Below, piece by piece: positions 1 to 11,200 of a stretch of 64,000 nt of DNA. Every line of letters begins with the position of its first letter. Positions within the stretch are counted from its first letter, which is position 1. Source of the stretch: Cantharellus purpuraceus (lineage: Eukaryota; Basidiomycota; Agaricomycetes; Cantharellales; Hydnaceae); the NCBI GenBank assembly GCA_025174535.1, contig JALBUN010000023.1, positions 2,790,001 through 2,854,000 of the forward strand, read 5' to 3'. The position numbers and the translations under genes are program-made. The notes beneath the pieces are model-generated. The model had not been told where the DNA came from, did not search any database, and saw only the letters and a program-made list of their open reading frames with translations.

Positions 1-79
1 AATTACAAGTTAAACTTCTGCTATTCTCAAATCCATTCTGAAATATTACAATCAAAATCATCCTTCATTTCTTGTTAAG

Positions 80-1794
80 TTATACATTGTGCTTCCTTTT
101 TCCTTTCCCCTTGTCTACCTCAGCCTCTGTCTCCAATGCTGTCTCCAACTCATCATCACTCTCCACATCCAATACCCAATCCTTTTCATCCCCCATGTCC
201 AAATCCTCATCCAGGGGGGCCATGAACTTCTGCAGTTGACACAACTCAGCAGTCCATTGACCCTCCAGAACCTCCTTCCATTTCAACATCTTGACCAAAT
301 CAACTAACAACCCCTCCATTCACCAGAGGTGCTCTGACTGCAGGTTAACCAGCTGGATAAGCTGGCCCACAGTACTGTTGGGTGCAGAGACATGCCCTGT
401 ACCTGCACTGGTTGTCACTCCCTCTGATCTGACACCACTACCTCCAGCTGCCACAGCACCCATCTTCATCCACTGCCTTTTGGTTGGATGACCTTCCAAT
501 TCTTTCTCCACCCCTCCTTGTATCACTGGTTGGGGCTTGATGCTCTGACTTCAGGGATTGAACTTGCCATTGATCCTACACCCTCCCTTCCGACCCCAAC
601 AACGATTGCAGGACCAAAGTCGGTGAGTTGGACCAGTGGGCCATATACACTCCACACCCACATCACGACACAAGTTGCATATTATGCCAGGTTCACCCAA
701 TGGCTCCATTGGAACCAGAGCCTTGGCTGGTCCACTCCTTTTTGATGCAGCCTCCAAGTGCTCCCTCTCCTCCCCCTTGTCCTGCTGCTCTGCTGCAGCC
801 TTCTCCATCTCACGCTTGTGAAGCTGGATCACTGACCTAGCAACACACAGCTCCTTCTTATAAGTCACTAATATGTGGCCCTCTGCCTTGCACCATATGT
901 CCCTCCAATCCACCTCCCACTTCTCTGTATCAGCGCTCAGGTATGCCTTCAACAAGAAAACCGTGACCTCAAGATTCTTCTTGGTGGTAGCAGCATATAG
1001 CTCTGCCTGTTTGCAAGCTTCAACTGTGGCTACCCAGGCCATCTCCTCATAATGATTTGAGGTTGGGTCAGGCTCCATATCCATCCCAACATCCACACCC
1101 ACCTCAGGCTCCACGTTTGTGTCAACCTCCACATCTGCATCAGGATCCACCTCCACTTCTGCCTTCTCTGCCTCCACTGCATCATCCGCTTCAGCCACAC
1201 CTGCTGCAAACAATGGCTGTGGTTGCAAACACACCAGCAAGTCTACTGGTGGGGCAGGTGTTGGACAGGTCGACTCCATCTGTGTGACTGAGATAATGGT
1301 GACCTTGGAGGTCCACACTTGTATTGGCACTCTTGGACTCCCTGGTTGACTAGTCACCCCTGCCCTGGTCACCTCCTCCTCTACCTTCATGGCAGCCTCT
1401 AGCTCATGCACCTGTTCCTCCACTTCCTTCAGCCTCGTGGCCTCCATCATGGCCACAAGCTCCTTGACCTTGCATGCTCACTCTGCCTTTGCCTCTTCCT
1501 CCTTATGTTTCCGTCCCACCTCCTTCTCCTCCTTCCATCTCCATCACTCTTCCTCCTCCCTCCATCTCCACTCCTCCATCTCCGCTCCTCCTCCTCCCTC
1601 CATCTCCGCGCCTCCTCCTCCCTCCATCTCTGCTCCTCCTCCTCCTTCTGTTTCCATTCTGCCTCCTCCTCCTTCCATTTCCGTTCCACCTCCTCCTCCT
1701 CCTTCCATCTCCATTCCTCTTCCTCTTCCTTCTGTCAGGCCAGGAGCAACTGCTCGAGCTCAGCCACACTCATATTTGCAAAAGGAGTCAACAT
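80..1794 (-). pseudogene. Antisense Zn2Cys6/coiled-coil gene, copy 1 (degenerate)
   Basis: Read on the minus strand, this is a diverged copy of the gene at 27777-30560. It starts at an ATG at 1794 behind a TATA-like ATATAAAAGG. A TGA follows about 18 codons in, where copy 2 is open. Next come an arginine/glutamate-rich coiled coil (about 1500-1740), an acidic segment, and a Cys cluster near 560-680 with spacing C-x2-C-x6-C-x12-C-x2-C-x6-C. That spacing fits the fungal Zn2Cys6 (Gal4-type) DNA-binding motif. A second TGA replaces the TGG seen in copy 2 just after the cluster. The tail ends in an acidic stretch and a KGKGKRKH run. LTR-C lies directly upstream, as in copy 2. Function is inferred from the motif only. 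Confidence 0.6.
1494..1740. repeat. Polypyrimidine minisatellite (coiled-coil coding tract of copy 1)
   Basis: About 245 bases are almost purely C and T on the plus strand, in imperfect units of roughly 27-33 bases built on CTCCTCCTCCTTCCATCTCC. On the minus strand they encode Glu/Arg/Lys/Trp-rich heptads. The same purine/pyrimidine asymmetry is seen at 27880-28375. ORFs in other frames here are artefacts of low complexity. Confidence 0.8.
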
Positions 1795-1861
1795 TGTTGA
1801 GGATAAGACCTCAACATGCCCCTCCTTTTATATGTCTCCAGACCCCCAGTATAACTCCAAC

Positions 1862-2335
1862 TGTGCCCAGATCCCTGTCTGATCCCCTCAGATCCCCACA
1901 TACATGAAATCTGTACTCCATTTGGAAACCATCACATCTCCATTTAGTCTGTCCGATTGTCACCATTGACCCCACTCATCCACCTCTGGTTCTGATTGAT
2001 GCATCAGCATCACCATAGGAACCTGGACATCTGTCCCCATTTGACTTGGAGACCCATCACTGGAGTAACTGTTATTAGATTTCAAATATGTATTTAAGTT
2101 GTCTGACTGGGGACTTCATTCCCCAGTTCAAGTTATGCCTAGCTCCTAAGTCTGATCTGAACTATAAGTCATACTCCATCTCTGAAATCTTAGACACAGG
2201 TATTAGTGAGGGTGCAGCACATAAGCTGAAGCCAAGTCCATTCTGATCCCCACCATGCACCCTGATTCCCACTCTGACTCTGACCCCCCAACTCCAACCC
2301 AAACTCCAATCCCCAATTGGACCTAGTGCATAACA
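1862..2335 (-). repeat. LTR-C, partial
   Basis: About 89% of an LTR of family C. It ends with GTGCATAACA at 2335. Its other end is fused at GGGCA to the leader of the adjacent antisense gene, so the terminal TGTTATGACTATATTCATTA is missing. It sits upstream of the gene exactly as the intact LTR-C does in copy 2. Confidence 0.7.
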
Positions 2336-2364
2336 TACCTAGGGTACTTACTCTATAGGAAACC

Positions 2365-2526
2365 TGATGCATTCAGAGAGTTGGAGAACAGATGGGCAGA
2401 AACAGCAAGGATGGAGAATGATGATTGGAAGGATATCAGAGATGTGATAGGATCCCTTAAGGAGTATAGGTTTCATGTGCACAGAAATCTGGCAGGAATC
2501 TGGACATAATGAATAAGGTCATAACA
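2365..2526 (+). repeat. LTR-C fragment
   Basis: A degenerate right half of LTR-C ending in GGTCATAACA, in inverted orientation to the neighbouring copy. About 20 bases between the two resemble the LTR-A start (GGTACTTACTCTATAG). Confidence 0.45.
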
Positions 2527-2534
2527 CTGAAGCA

Positions 2535-2790
2535 ATCCATACTCTTGGAGTATAGATAAATCTTATCCTTACCCAGGAAGATGTGTGCTTTCCCAAGCTC
2601 AGAGAACACTATCTCCAGATGGTGTTTGTGCTTTCACATACAAATATATTGTCCAGATATACATGGATGAATCTGCCAATATATTCTCAGAAGATAGCTT
2701 TGCCAAGGTCTTTTCTGCATAACAGCCTATTGGTGTGGTGTAATATGATATTGTGTGTATCCATGTTGGCCATATTCATCTACACCCAAC
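2535..2790 (-). pseudogene. Reverse transcriptase fragment of family A
   Basis: The minus-strand translation contains EYIGRFIHVYLDN-like residues followed by a helical stretch matching the RT segment of family A at 40420-40600, with stops and a frameshift. It lies immediately downstream of the trpRS stop codon, so the host gene's 3' flank has been invaded. It is a relic with no function. Confidence 0.6.
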
Positions 2791-2814
2791 ACAAAGTATT
2801 TATGGGGGGTAAAT

Positions 2815-4601
2815 CTAAGTGTGTGCCACTGTTTGTGCTTGGACGGACAAATCGAGTTTCCGCGTCCCATCCATAAACATTTGTACCTCCTCATCGCTTA
2901 CCTTCGCTTTACGCTATGCGACGTGCATCAAAGACACTTGAGTAATACTTAGCAATATATTGAAAGTCTCACCTCTTGGAAATTTTGGACGAATTCTTGT
3001 AGCAACTTGACACATCGAGCCTTTAATTGCTTCGTGAGCAGCTCACCCGAGCGATACTCCTGTCCAGTCATAAAATTAACAAATCAACGTACAGCTCGAT
3101 GTGGGATAAGCCGCACCTTGGCCAATGTTTCTAGTTCGTCATCATCGTCCAAGAAAAAGCTTAGATACTGGTAGCTAACATCCACGTCAGGGTTTCCGCC
3201 TAATCGACGATGATCATCTACAGTTTCTTGGCCACCGCTGAATCCATGCTTGTTGATCTTATTCTTGATCTGAGCAGGAGTATCGGTCATGAAAATGCTG
3301 GTGTTAGTGTCCGAGGCCGACATTTTGGTTTGCGGACCTTGCAGGGCGGGGAAGAATTTGGCGTGTAATAGGGCAGGTTTGGGGTATTTAAGTTTTGTTG
3401 CCACATCTCGCGTGAGACGAAAATATGGATCCTAGAATAATGAATACTTAGATGGAGGCAGCTGTAGGAAAGGGAAGTAATGCCTGATCGATAGCGCATG
3501 GAATCAGGCATGGGATATCTGACCGCTCCCCGAATATCTGAGGAAAGGAGTTGGAAAAGGATGGAGCGGCTTGGATAGCAGCAAAGTGGCATTTCCCGAT
3601 ATTATCACTACCTCGATAGAGTCAAAACCATACGGACCACATGAATCATAGTACTCACGAATCCTGGAATCCAAAAGTAGATTTTGCTTGCGTAATTGTA
3701 ATTTGTCTTGAGATCCTGGAGACGTTCCGATAAAACGCTCCACCAACAAAATCAAAATCGCTGAAGATGAAAGTCTTTTCAGGTCTGAATCCGACAGCAA
3801 TGATGTCTTTTGCATTTGATTTAGCAAAAGCGTAAGTTTGTTCGACCTTTAGATTGTGTTTGAACAGAAACTTTTCGTCGTCTAACATTTGGTCAATTAT
3901 TCCCTCGTTTGTCAGAAATTGCAAAGATTACCTGTCAACTGGACAACCAGGGGGACATCAAAGACATCCTGTAACCATCTGCAGATAGTGAGAAGAGGCC
4001 CATACGACCGAATGTTGTCCTACTTTGTGAACATGAATGGGATCATGTGACCAAGATGCATGCTGTCGCTACTCGGTCCTCGTCCCGTGTACAGATAGAA
4101 CGGTTTGCCCTGCTCGAACCGATCCAAAATCCGATCGAGCTCCCTAACCTGTGGATGAGACTCGTACAAAATACCTCCATACGACTGCGCACCGATGAGA
4201 GAAGAAAGTCCCTCGTCGAAGAAGGGGATGTGGCTTGTGCCTAGTAACTTTTTCGAATCTTTCCAACAATGCAGTGTCAATCCGTCGGGTTCCAAATTGG
4301 TCAATGAGTTTATCGTAGTTTATTGCAAGTTGTTGGCCATCCTCCGAGACTTGTCCTTGAACGTCCCAAGGAGTCACAACCTGTTCTAAAGTGACCGAGC
4401 TTCTGGGATGTATCACAGCTGCAGGTTCCGACCCTGTTGGGGCGACATTATGATGACTAGCATATCAAGAAAGGACGATCGTTGAGCATAGCATGGTGTA
4501 TGAACGCTGACATGTACTGACGTGGTGGAAGTCTCTGCAAAGGAGGCTTGATCTAGTTCTGAATCTTCCGGCGACAGATGCATAGCAGTGCCAGATGACA
4601 T
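2815..4601 (-). CDS. WRS1: Tryptophanyl-tRNA synthetase, cytosolic
   Basis: Charges tRNA-Trp with tryptophan in the cytosol. I place nine exons: 4522-4601, 4193-4456, 4024-4143, 3932-3978, 3659-3881, 3484-3607, 3117-3431, 2973-3059, 2815-2913. Together they give 452 aa, close to the yeast enzyme (about 430). The class I signatures are present: HLGH at residues 144-147 after the [10 protein letters not shown] stretch, and KMSAS at 322-326. The C-terminal helical anticodon-binding part is also conserved. In-frame stops in the raw frames all fall inside introns of 45-65 bp. Seven introns are GT..AG; the one at 3432-3483 begins GC. The first intron (donor GTCAGT, 4457-4521) is the least certain and sets the exact N-terminus. 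It is divergent from the PLC-like gene. This is a single-copy housekeeping gene with no sign of decay. Confidence 0.93.
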
Positions 4602-4720
4602 CAGTAAAATAGAAAGCCAGGAGTAACGACCAATGGCTTTAAGAAGTGGCGAGTCACTGTAGTTGGAGAAGTCACACGCTGGTGCAGTTTCTCGGCGGGT
4701 GCCGAATCAATCGATTCACC
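4602..4720. promoter_or_regulatory. Bidirectional promoter region, WRS1 / PLC-like gene
   Basis: Only 119 bases separate the two divergent start codons, so both 5' UTRs and core promoters must share this space or overlap the partner's transcript. I see no clear TATA box. Confidence 0.55.
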
Positions 4721-6342
4721 ATGCATGCGCTCTCCGTTGTCAATCATACCAAGGATACCCTTACAGTGACTTGGAGTGCAATACCAATTGACAGCGGTAA
4801 TACCGCCGTGATACACCCTTCGTCTTGTGCAACGCTTACCTCTGGGAAGTCGAAATGTTTGACGACTCTCATGCTTGATAGGAATGACCTGTCTGAGAAA
4901 GGGGCTCACAGCACTGAGTCTTCTGTAATTCTAAAGATCAAAAGGAGCTCTAGAAATAGGTGGGGGCTTGTCAAAGAGGATCCTTGCACCGTCTATAGAG
5001 TAGAAGTAAGGAAACCCATACCGGCATCCTGAGTCGGGCTGATCGATAAAATCAGCTCACAAAGAAACACCGTCTGCTTGTCGTTTTCCCAAAGCGTTGT
5101 CTTTCGTCTTTTCTGTCTGACATGCCGTCGTCCTTGCCATTGTCTTCCTTGATGCTACCTGGTAAGTAATCACTCAGCATCAACAACTATTCTAAGTTTC
5201 TCTCTAGGAACACATGATTCGTGAGCTACACTATCTGGTTCGCATATTAATCTGACCATTTATGCAGAGTAGCATTCTATGGTTGGCCCATTTCTCAGTG
5301 TCAAATGCCGAGTACCCCCCTTGCAACTCAGTTTGCATCGGGTATTCGCGTGATCGACATCAGGCTGGCCATTATCAATGGTGTCTTGATATCATACCAT
5401 GGCATATATCCCCAGAAGCTCCATTTTATGGACATCCTGGATGCAGTACACGCATTTTTGACCTCGTCAGAGGGTAGGACAGAAACAATCGTCATATCTA
5501 TTAAGCAAGAGGACCAGGCATCATTATTATTTTCCCAACTTGTGCATAAGGCTGTCTATAATGGGCCCGGGGGAAGGGACATGTGGTTCTTGGAAAATCG
5601 CATACCAATGTTGGGAGAGGTTCGAGGTAAAGTTGTATTGTTCAGTAGGTTCGGTGGAGACGGCACAGGTTGGGAAGATGGCTTGGAAGGTCTAGGCATA
5701 CACCCCACTACTTGGCCTGATTCCCAAAAGGCGGGCTTTGAATGGTGGTTGAAGGGAACAAATGTTAAGACACATGATTGGTAATTCTGACACCTTTTAA
5801 GTTACTAGAAACTGACATTTCGCCAGGTATTCTGTGAGATTCTCTCCCACCAGCCCCTGTCGTCCGTGTGTATTCTTTGACACATTCGCGAGCAGATATC
5901 TTCGTTTCTAGAACTTCCAGAGAAGGCAAGGCTGGCTTCGCACACTCTCCTACAGCCTAACCCTACCCCCTTGTTTCCTATTCTCTCAATTTCTTTTCTC
6001 AGCGCTTCATCCTTTCCTTTAGCTCTTCCTTCAGTAGTTGCCTGCGGCTTCGGATGGCCTTCTTGGGGCCTTGGAGTGGAAGGTGTCAATTCTCGAGTTG
6101 GTCGATGGCTTCTGGGCCGCCTTTCGGGCGTCAAAAACACACAGCCAGTCATAAAACACAAAGATGGATATTTTCTTCTCGATACGGGAGAATCAGTTGA
6201 ATCACGATTAAGAGGCTGGTGTATGATTGATTATTTTCAGGAGCCCATGGATACGGATTTGGTAAGATTATTGGTAGAGTGTAATTATCGGGCGAGGAAG
6301 ACAGGAGAAGAGGGGTGGCCTTTGACTTGTCCTCTTCCTTGA
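4721..6342 (+). CDS. PI-PLC X-domain (PLC-like phosphodiesterase) protein
   Basis: Six exons give 456 aa: 4721-5005, 5056-5161, 5208-5220, 5268-5780, 5827-5833, 5896-6342. An N-terminal beta-rich region of about 100 residues precedes the X domain. The domain begins LPGTHDS, with His133 as one expected catalytic residue. The second His179 is in SYHGIYP, and Arg167 lies in a DIR motif. This is the layout of bacterial-type, calcium-independent PI-specific phospholipase C enzymes, which cleave phosphatidylinositol to a cyclic inositol phosphate and diacylglycerol. The Y domain, C2 and EF hands of eukaryotic PLC are absent. I see no signal peptide or membrane helix. The start is the first in-frame ATG after a stop. 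Exons of 13 and 7 bases are required to join GTHDS to VAFYGW and HDW to ISSFLELPEK; the 7-base one is tentative. Confidence 0.85.
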
Positions 6343-6645
6343 TCTCTCCTGGCTCCCAGAAGCAAGGCTATGTTCATTTATCTATTGTCAGACCACAACC
6401 AATGAACGCTGAACGTTATTGTTCTCTTGGGATATCGCTATAGCTTCTTACCAAGCTTCCAGCACTCTAATTTGATTGGATCAATGGGGACTACCGGAAC
6501 TATCGCCACGTACTTTTTAGTAGATATAGCAAGTGTAAATACCTCCTAACAACTTGGAATGCTTGTGGTATGGCTTCTGGAACACAGTACTGACACTTAT
6601 CTATGTTCTTAGGAATCCTGTTGTTAAAACCTGAACTCTTGCTGT
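6343..6645. other. Intergenic, nothing recognised
   Basis: Downstream flank of the PLC-like gene. No open frame, repeat or RNA gene was recognised. Confidence 0.4.
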
Positions 6646-6960
6646 GCACTAAGTCCATCAGGGTTTGAAGCTTCAGGGTCAGAGCAAGGGTTGGGGTGGT
6701 CAGATCAAACTTGGTTTCAGCTTATGTGCTGCACCCTCATGTATACCTATGTCCCAGATTTTGGAGTTGGAGAAGTTGGGACAGATAGGAGACAGACTCA
6801 CCACTTAAATGGCAATCCAAGTCCCTGTAGCACTTAAATACATGTCCAGAAATCTATGATTAACAACTCTGGTGATGGGGTAAGGCCAACAGACAGCAGG
6901 GATGAATGTCCAAGTCTGATGGGGACAGATTGTTTTGGAACCCGCAAAATTATGGTGTTA
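6646..6960 (+). repeat. Old LTR-C copy
   Basis: Recognisable landmarks of LTR-C appear in order: a CACTAAGTCC near the start, TTCAGCTTATGTGCTGCACC, an ACTTAAATACAT block, and AAGTCTGATGGGGACAGA. It is far more diverged than the other copies, so it is an older insertion. Confidence 0.5.
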
Positions 6961-7584
6961 AGGCAAACTCTAAATCACCACAATTCTGTGAATGAACAGC
7001 TGAGAAGAATATAAAACCCTGCTGCAGCACAACTCCAGAAACAATTTAATGTTTGTACTTTGGTTACAATCCTTTGTATTGGTCAATGCAGACTATATGC
7101 AGAAAAGTAATACGTTTCTTAGCAGCAAGAAATGAATAAGACTTCCAGAGTCTAGAGTTCATGGACACTTAGGAGTCCAGATAAAGAGGGGTATGCACTT
7201 AGAGGCTAAAGGAAGTAGGTGGATGAATACAACCGTCCAACCAGTGGCACTCTGAAGCAGGTAACAGCAATGTGTGAAGTAGTCTAGCAACTGCTTCACA
7301 TGAGTTCAAGTTTCTAATGCTCTGCAAAGGCAGTACACACTAGTTACTTAAACAAGAGCACTAATGGCAGGACTATCGACAGACAATCTCACCCTGTAGA
7401 TTCGTAGTCATGTGAGGCAGATACTACACTCATGCCCAAAGCAGGAATATCACTACTTCAAGTGCAATCAAGTACAGTTACACAACTGTAAAAGATCCTT
7501 GAACTGGTAATCAACAGTTACTGAGATAGAGGATGACACTGTATGTCACTCTAGTCACACTGGTGTGCAGAAGATGGGTAGAAT
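6961..7584. other. Non-coding stretch, nothing recognised
   Basis: No open frame above background and no match to the other repeats in the window. Confidence 0.35.
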
Positions 7585-7780
7585 AGGTTGAATATGTTTC
7601 TATTTCAGAGGCAGAATGACCTCCTTATATATTGTATTTACAGGGGCTGACTAATGCTTCTGGAATATTCTACATATTAATAGATAGAAACTACTGGAAG
7701 GTTGTGGAAGGTGGAAGAAAGGGGTAGAATATTCCAAGCCTATCACAGGTTCTGATCACTGGACTAACACTGATCAGGAT
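7585..7780 (+). repeat. Repeat H, copy 1
   Basis: About 190 bases shared with 18960-19175. The shared text runs from a CAGAATGACCTCCTTA block through GCTTCTGGAAT and GGGGTAGAATATTCCAAG to CACTGATCAGG. The type is unknown; it may be part of an LTR or an untranslated segment of an unidentified element. Confidence 0.55.
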
Positions 7781-7821
7781 GTTGACGTGTATATCCACAC
7801 TATGATATCTACCGGCATCAT

Positions 7822-7833
7822 AGTGAGGGGGAG
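7822..7833 (+). other. Copia polypurine tract
   Basis: A purine run (GTGAGGGGGAG) ends exactly at the first base of the copia LTR at 7834, where a copia element places its plus-strand primer. It therefore marks the 3' end of another copia internal region on the left of this LTR. Confidence 0.5.
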
Positions 7834-8150
7834 TATTGGAATGTGGAATGTATACACATACCACAATGCGTCAACATGATTGTGGTTAAGCATGCCATGT
7901 TCCACTTGTCTCATCACTACTATTCCACTGTTCCACACTCCACACTGGTGACCATATATATAGTGACCACCAGTCATTCCTTCCCCTCAGTCGTATTCTC
8001 TACATACTGACTGAGGTAAGGAATTAAGTCTTATTTATTTACTGTTGGTCCACTCATGTACTACGTCATACAGATCTGTCTGTACAGGTACTTGGAATAT
8101 AGTCGTATTCTCTACATACTGACTGAGATCTGTCTGTACAGATTCTAACA
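7834..8150 (+). repeat. Ty1/copia LTR
   Basis: 317 bp, from TATTGGAATG to GATTCTAACA, length-matched to the solo LTR at 47650-47969 (320 bp, TGTTGGAATA start). It contains two copies of CGTATTCTCTACATACTGA, the counterpart of the paired CGTATCCA(C/T)AATATACGGACTGAG motif in the solo copies. Its right edge adjoins the copia leader and gag. Confidence 0.8.
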
Positions 8151-8208
8151 GGTTATGGGCTTCCCGTCCACACTTTAACAACCAGAATAATTCTTGTGCA
8201 TACTCAAC

Positions 8209-11200
8209 ATGACAGACATTAGACTTACTGAAAAAACAGTTGGTATACTCACTATTGGCGCCTGGCCACAATGGTCCAGAAAATGTCATGCACTTCTTTG
8301 CTCAAGTGGCATGTGGTCCTATGTTGATGGAGACAGAAAACAGCCTCCTACAGATGCTGCCAAGTTGATTGACTGGAATGAAATAAATGACCAGATCGTG
8401 GGGGCACTTTGCCAAGTCGTTGAAGATTCTCTTGCTCAGGAAATTGAACGCTACACTACAGCCTCAATGGCCTGGGAGCACCTGAAAAAGAAAACCTATC
8501 AAAGTGGTGTAAACTCAAAATTTAATGCTCTTCAAAATGCTATGCGGTTGCATTTCACCACCACCACCACCGCTTCCTCAGTTCTCACCAACCTCAAAGA
8601 CTATATGGAGGCGATCTACAGTGATGGGGCACCTACCAAAGACGAATGGACTGTTGGGATTCTGCTCCACGCAATGTGCAACAGTGACTTCGATGACCTG
8701 TGTAAAATCCTCATAGTCTCTTCATCCACGCTCACCCCCTCTAGTATCATCCAATGTATTGAAGCCGAAACACAAGATTCACACCATCAAGAGCTGATCA
8801 AAAATGAAGATACCCTCCTCGCTGCCAGACAGAAGCAGACGAAGGGTTCCAACAAATCCTTAAAGTGCTCGAATTGTGAGAAAACCAGTCACACAATCGA
8901 GAAATGCTGGGAAAAGGGTGGGGGAAGCGAAGGGAAGGCTCCCGACTGGTGGAAAACGGCCAAGGAAAAGAAACACAAGGGCGGTGATAAAAAGAAAAAG
9001 GAGCAAGCTCATGCAGCAATTTCCAAGGTCTCAGATAGTGACTCTGGCTCAGAGTCATGTGCCATTCTTCAAGACTTCTCAGATCACAACCATTCTCAAT
9101 CCACTGATTGCTCTGTAAACTGGGATCATGTCATTACATCTGCCATAACTTCCCCACCATACTACTTTGATTCTGGTGCAACTAGTCACTGCTCACCTAA
9201 CTGGGACGACTTCTCTGACATTTGCCCTATTTCTCCTTGTCAAATTCGTGGTATCAATGGGTCAAGTATATCAGCCATGGCAGTAGGGACCATCAAACTA
9301 AGGTGTGGCAAGGGCCGACGGCTTCTGCTTTGTGATGCACTGTACATTCCAGACGCACGGCTTCGCCTCATCTCCATTGGAAGGCTTAGTGATATGGGTC
9401 TGTCAGCAATGTTTACTGCTACCAATTGTTCCATTGTACGTGGATCTCGCACTATCACTGAAGGCATCAGGACTGGCACTGGCTTGTATCACTTATCTGA
9501 CAACATCACTGTTGAACATCTACTCCTTGCACGTGCAGCACCTGACCTTGAAACATGGCATAGGCGACTTGGACATGTCAGCTACCCTGCCATTATTCGC
9601 ATGGCTGAAAAGGACCTTGTCACTGGTATGCCCACAAATCTTTCTAACCTCCCGCCCCTTTGTGACCACTGTGTTCTTGGCAAGCAGACAAGAACACCAG
9701 TTCCGAGGGTGAGGGAGGGGGGGAGGGCAAAGAGATTACTTGAAAAAGTTTTCTCAGATATCACTGGTCCAGAAGATGTGCAGATGCCGCATGGAGGCAT
9801 GTATACACTGAACATGATAGATGATTTCTCCCAAAAAATATGGGTCTACATTCTCAAACGAAAAGCAGATGCATTCAATTGCTTCAAAGAATGGAGGATT
9901 TGTGTTGAGTGTGAAACAAATCTCACAGTTAACATATTCCGCACAGATAATGGGGGTGAATATACATCAAAAGAGTTTGAGAAATACCTATGAGACGACG
10001 GCATTAAACATCAAACAACTGCACCTTATTCCTCAGTGCAGAATGGGAAGGCAGAGCATCTCCATCAAACTCTGTTCAACCGTGCTTGTGCAATCATGTC
10101 TGAAAACAAGTTCCCACCAAAGCTTTGGGGGGAATGTATCAAAACTGTTGCATATATCAAGGATCGAACCCCCACACATACCCTGAAGAACATGACCCCA
10201 CATGAGGCATACTTTGGTTCAAAACCAAACATATCACACTTGTGAGAGATTGGTTGCAGGGCATTCATTCTCCTCCAATCTGAACATTGTCCGAAGATAT
10301 ACAATTGATCAGTTGAGGGGGTCCTCATTGGGTACTCACAGACCTCAAAAGCTTACCGCTGCTATTACCCCCCCCACTGGTCGTATCATCGTGTCGAGAC
10401 ATGTCTCCTTCATTGAGTCCCAAGATGCCAGACCACGGCCTTATCGTCCAGGAGTGGAGGTTGGCACAGACATACAAGAAGATCAGGACAACGATATTGA
10501 ACAGCCAATCCCATTTGTGCATCATAGCCCTGGACAATCAACTGAGGCGGAGGAACCTGATCAACAGGATGGAAACAGGGAGACCAAAATTGACTTACCT
10601 AATGAGCAACCTATTAGTTTACCTCGACGCTCAAACCGTCCCAAAAAGGCATCTGCTGCAGGAGCTGCAATGCGGGGCATTGCTCATGAATCACTGCTTG
10701 AGCGGGCCAAACGTGAGATCCGAGAGAAATCAGGACAGCAAACAGAAGTCACTGAAATTAACTCACTTTCTGAAGGAATGTTCACTATGACTGACAAAGC
10801 AATAGATGACTTTCTCGGAGTTGCAGATGATGACCCCTGCACCTATAAGGAAGCTACTGAGGCTTACGACACTCCTTACTGGGACAAGGGATATGACGAT
10901 GAGATGAAATCACTCCAGCGTCATGGGGTCTGGAGCTTAGTTCCACGCTCTACAGTTCCTAAAGGCTGCTGAATTATTGGCAGCCAAGCTGTTTTCTTCT
11001 GAAAAAGGGATGAAAAAAATGAAATCACTAGACGGAAGGTACACGTAGTAGCAAAGGGTTACTCACAAGTTGAAGGGGTGGACTACACAGACACTTTTGC
11101 CCCTGTCGCTCGACTGGAATCTGTTTGAACGGTCCTTGGAATCACTGCATCACTTGACTGGGAAATCCATCAATTCGATGTAAAAACTGCATTTCTACAT

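Noticed and set aside
3084..3086. In-frame TGA in the trpRS C-terminal region
   Set aside because: It falls inside the 57-bp intron 3060-3116; splicing gives [15 protein letters not shown], the expected sequence.
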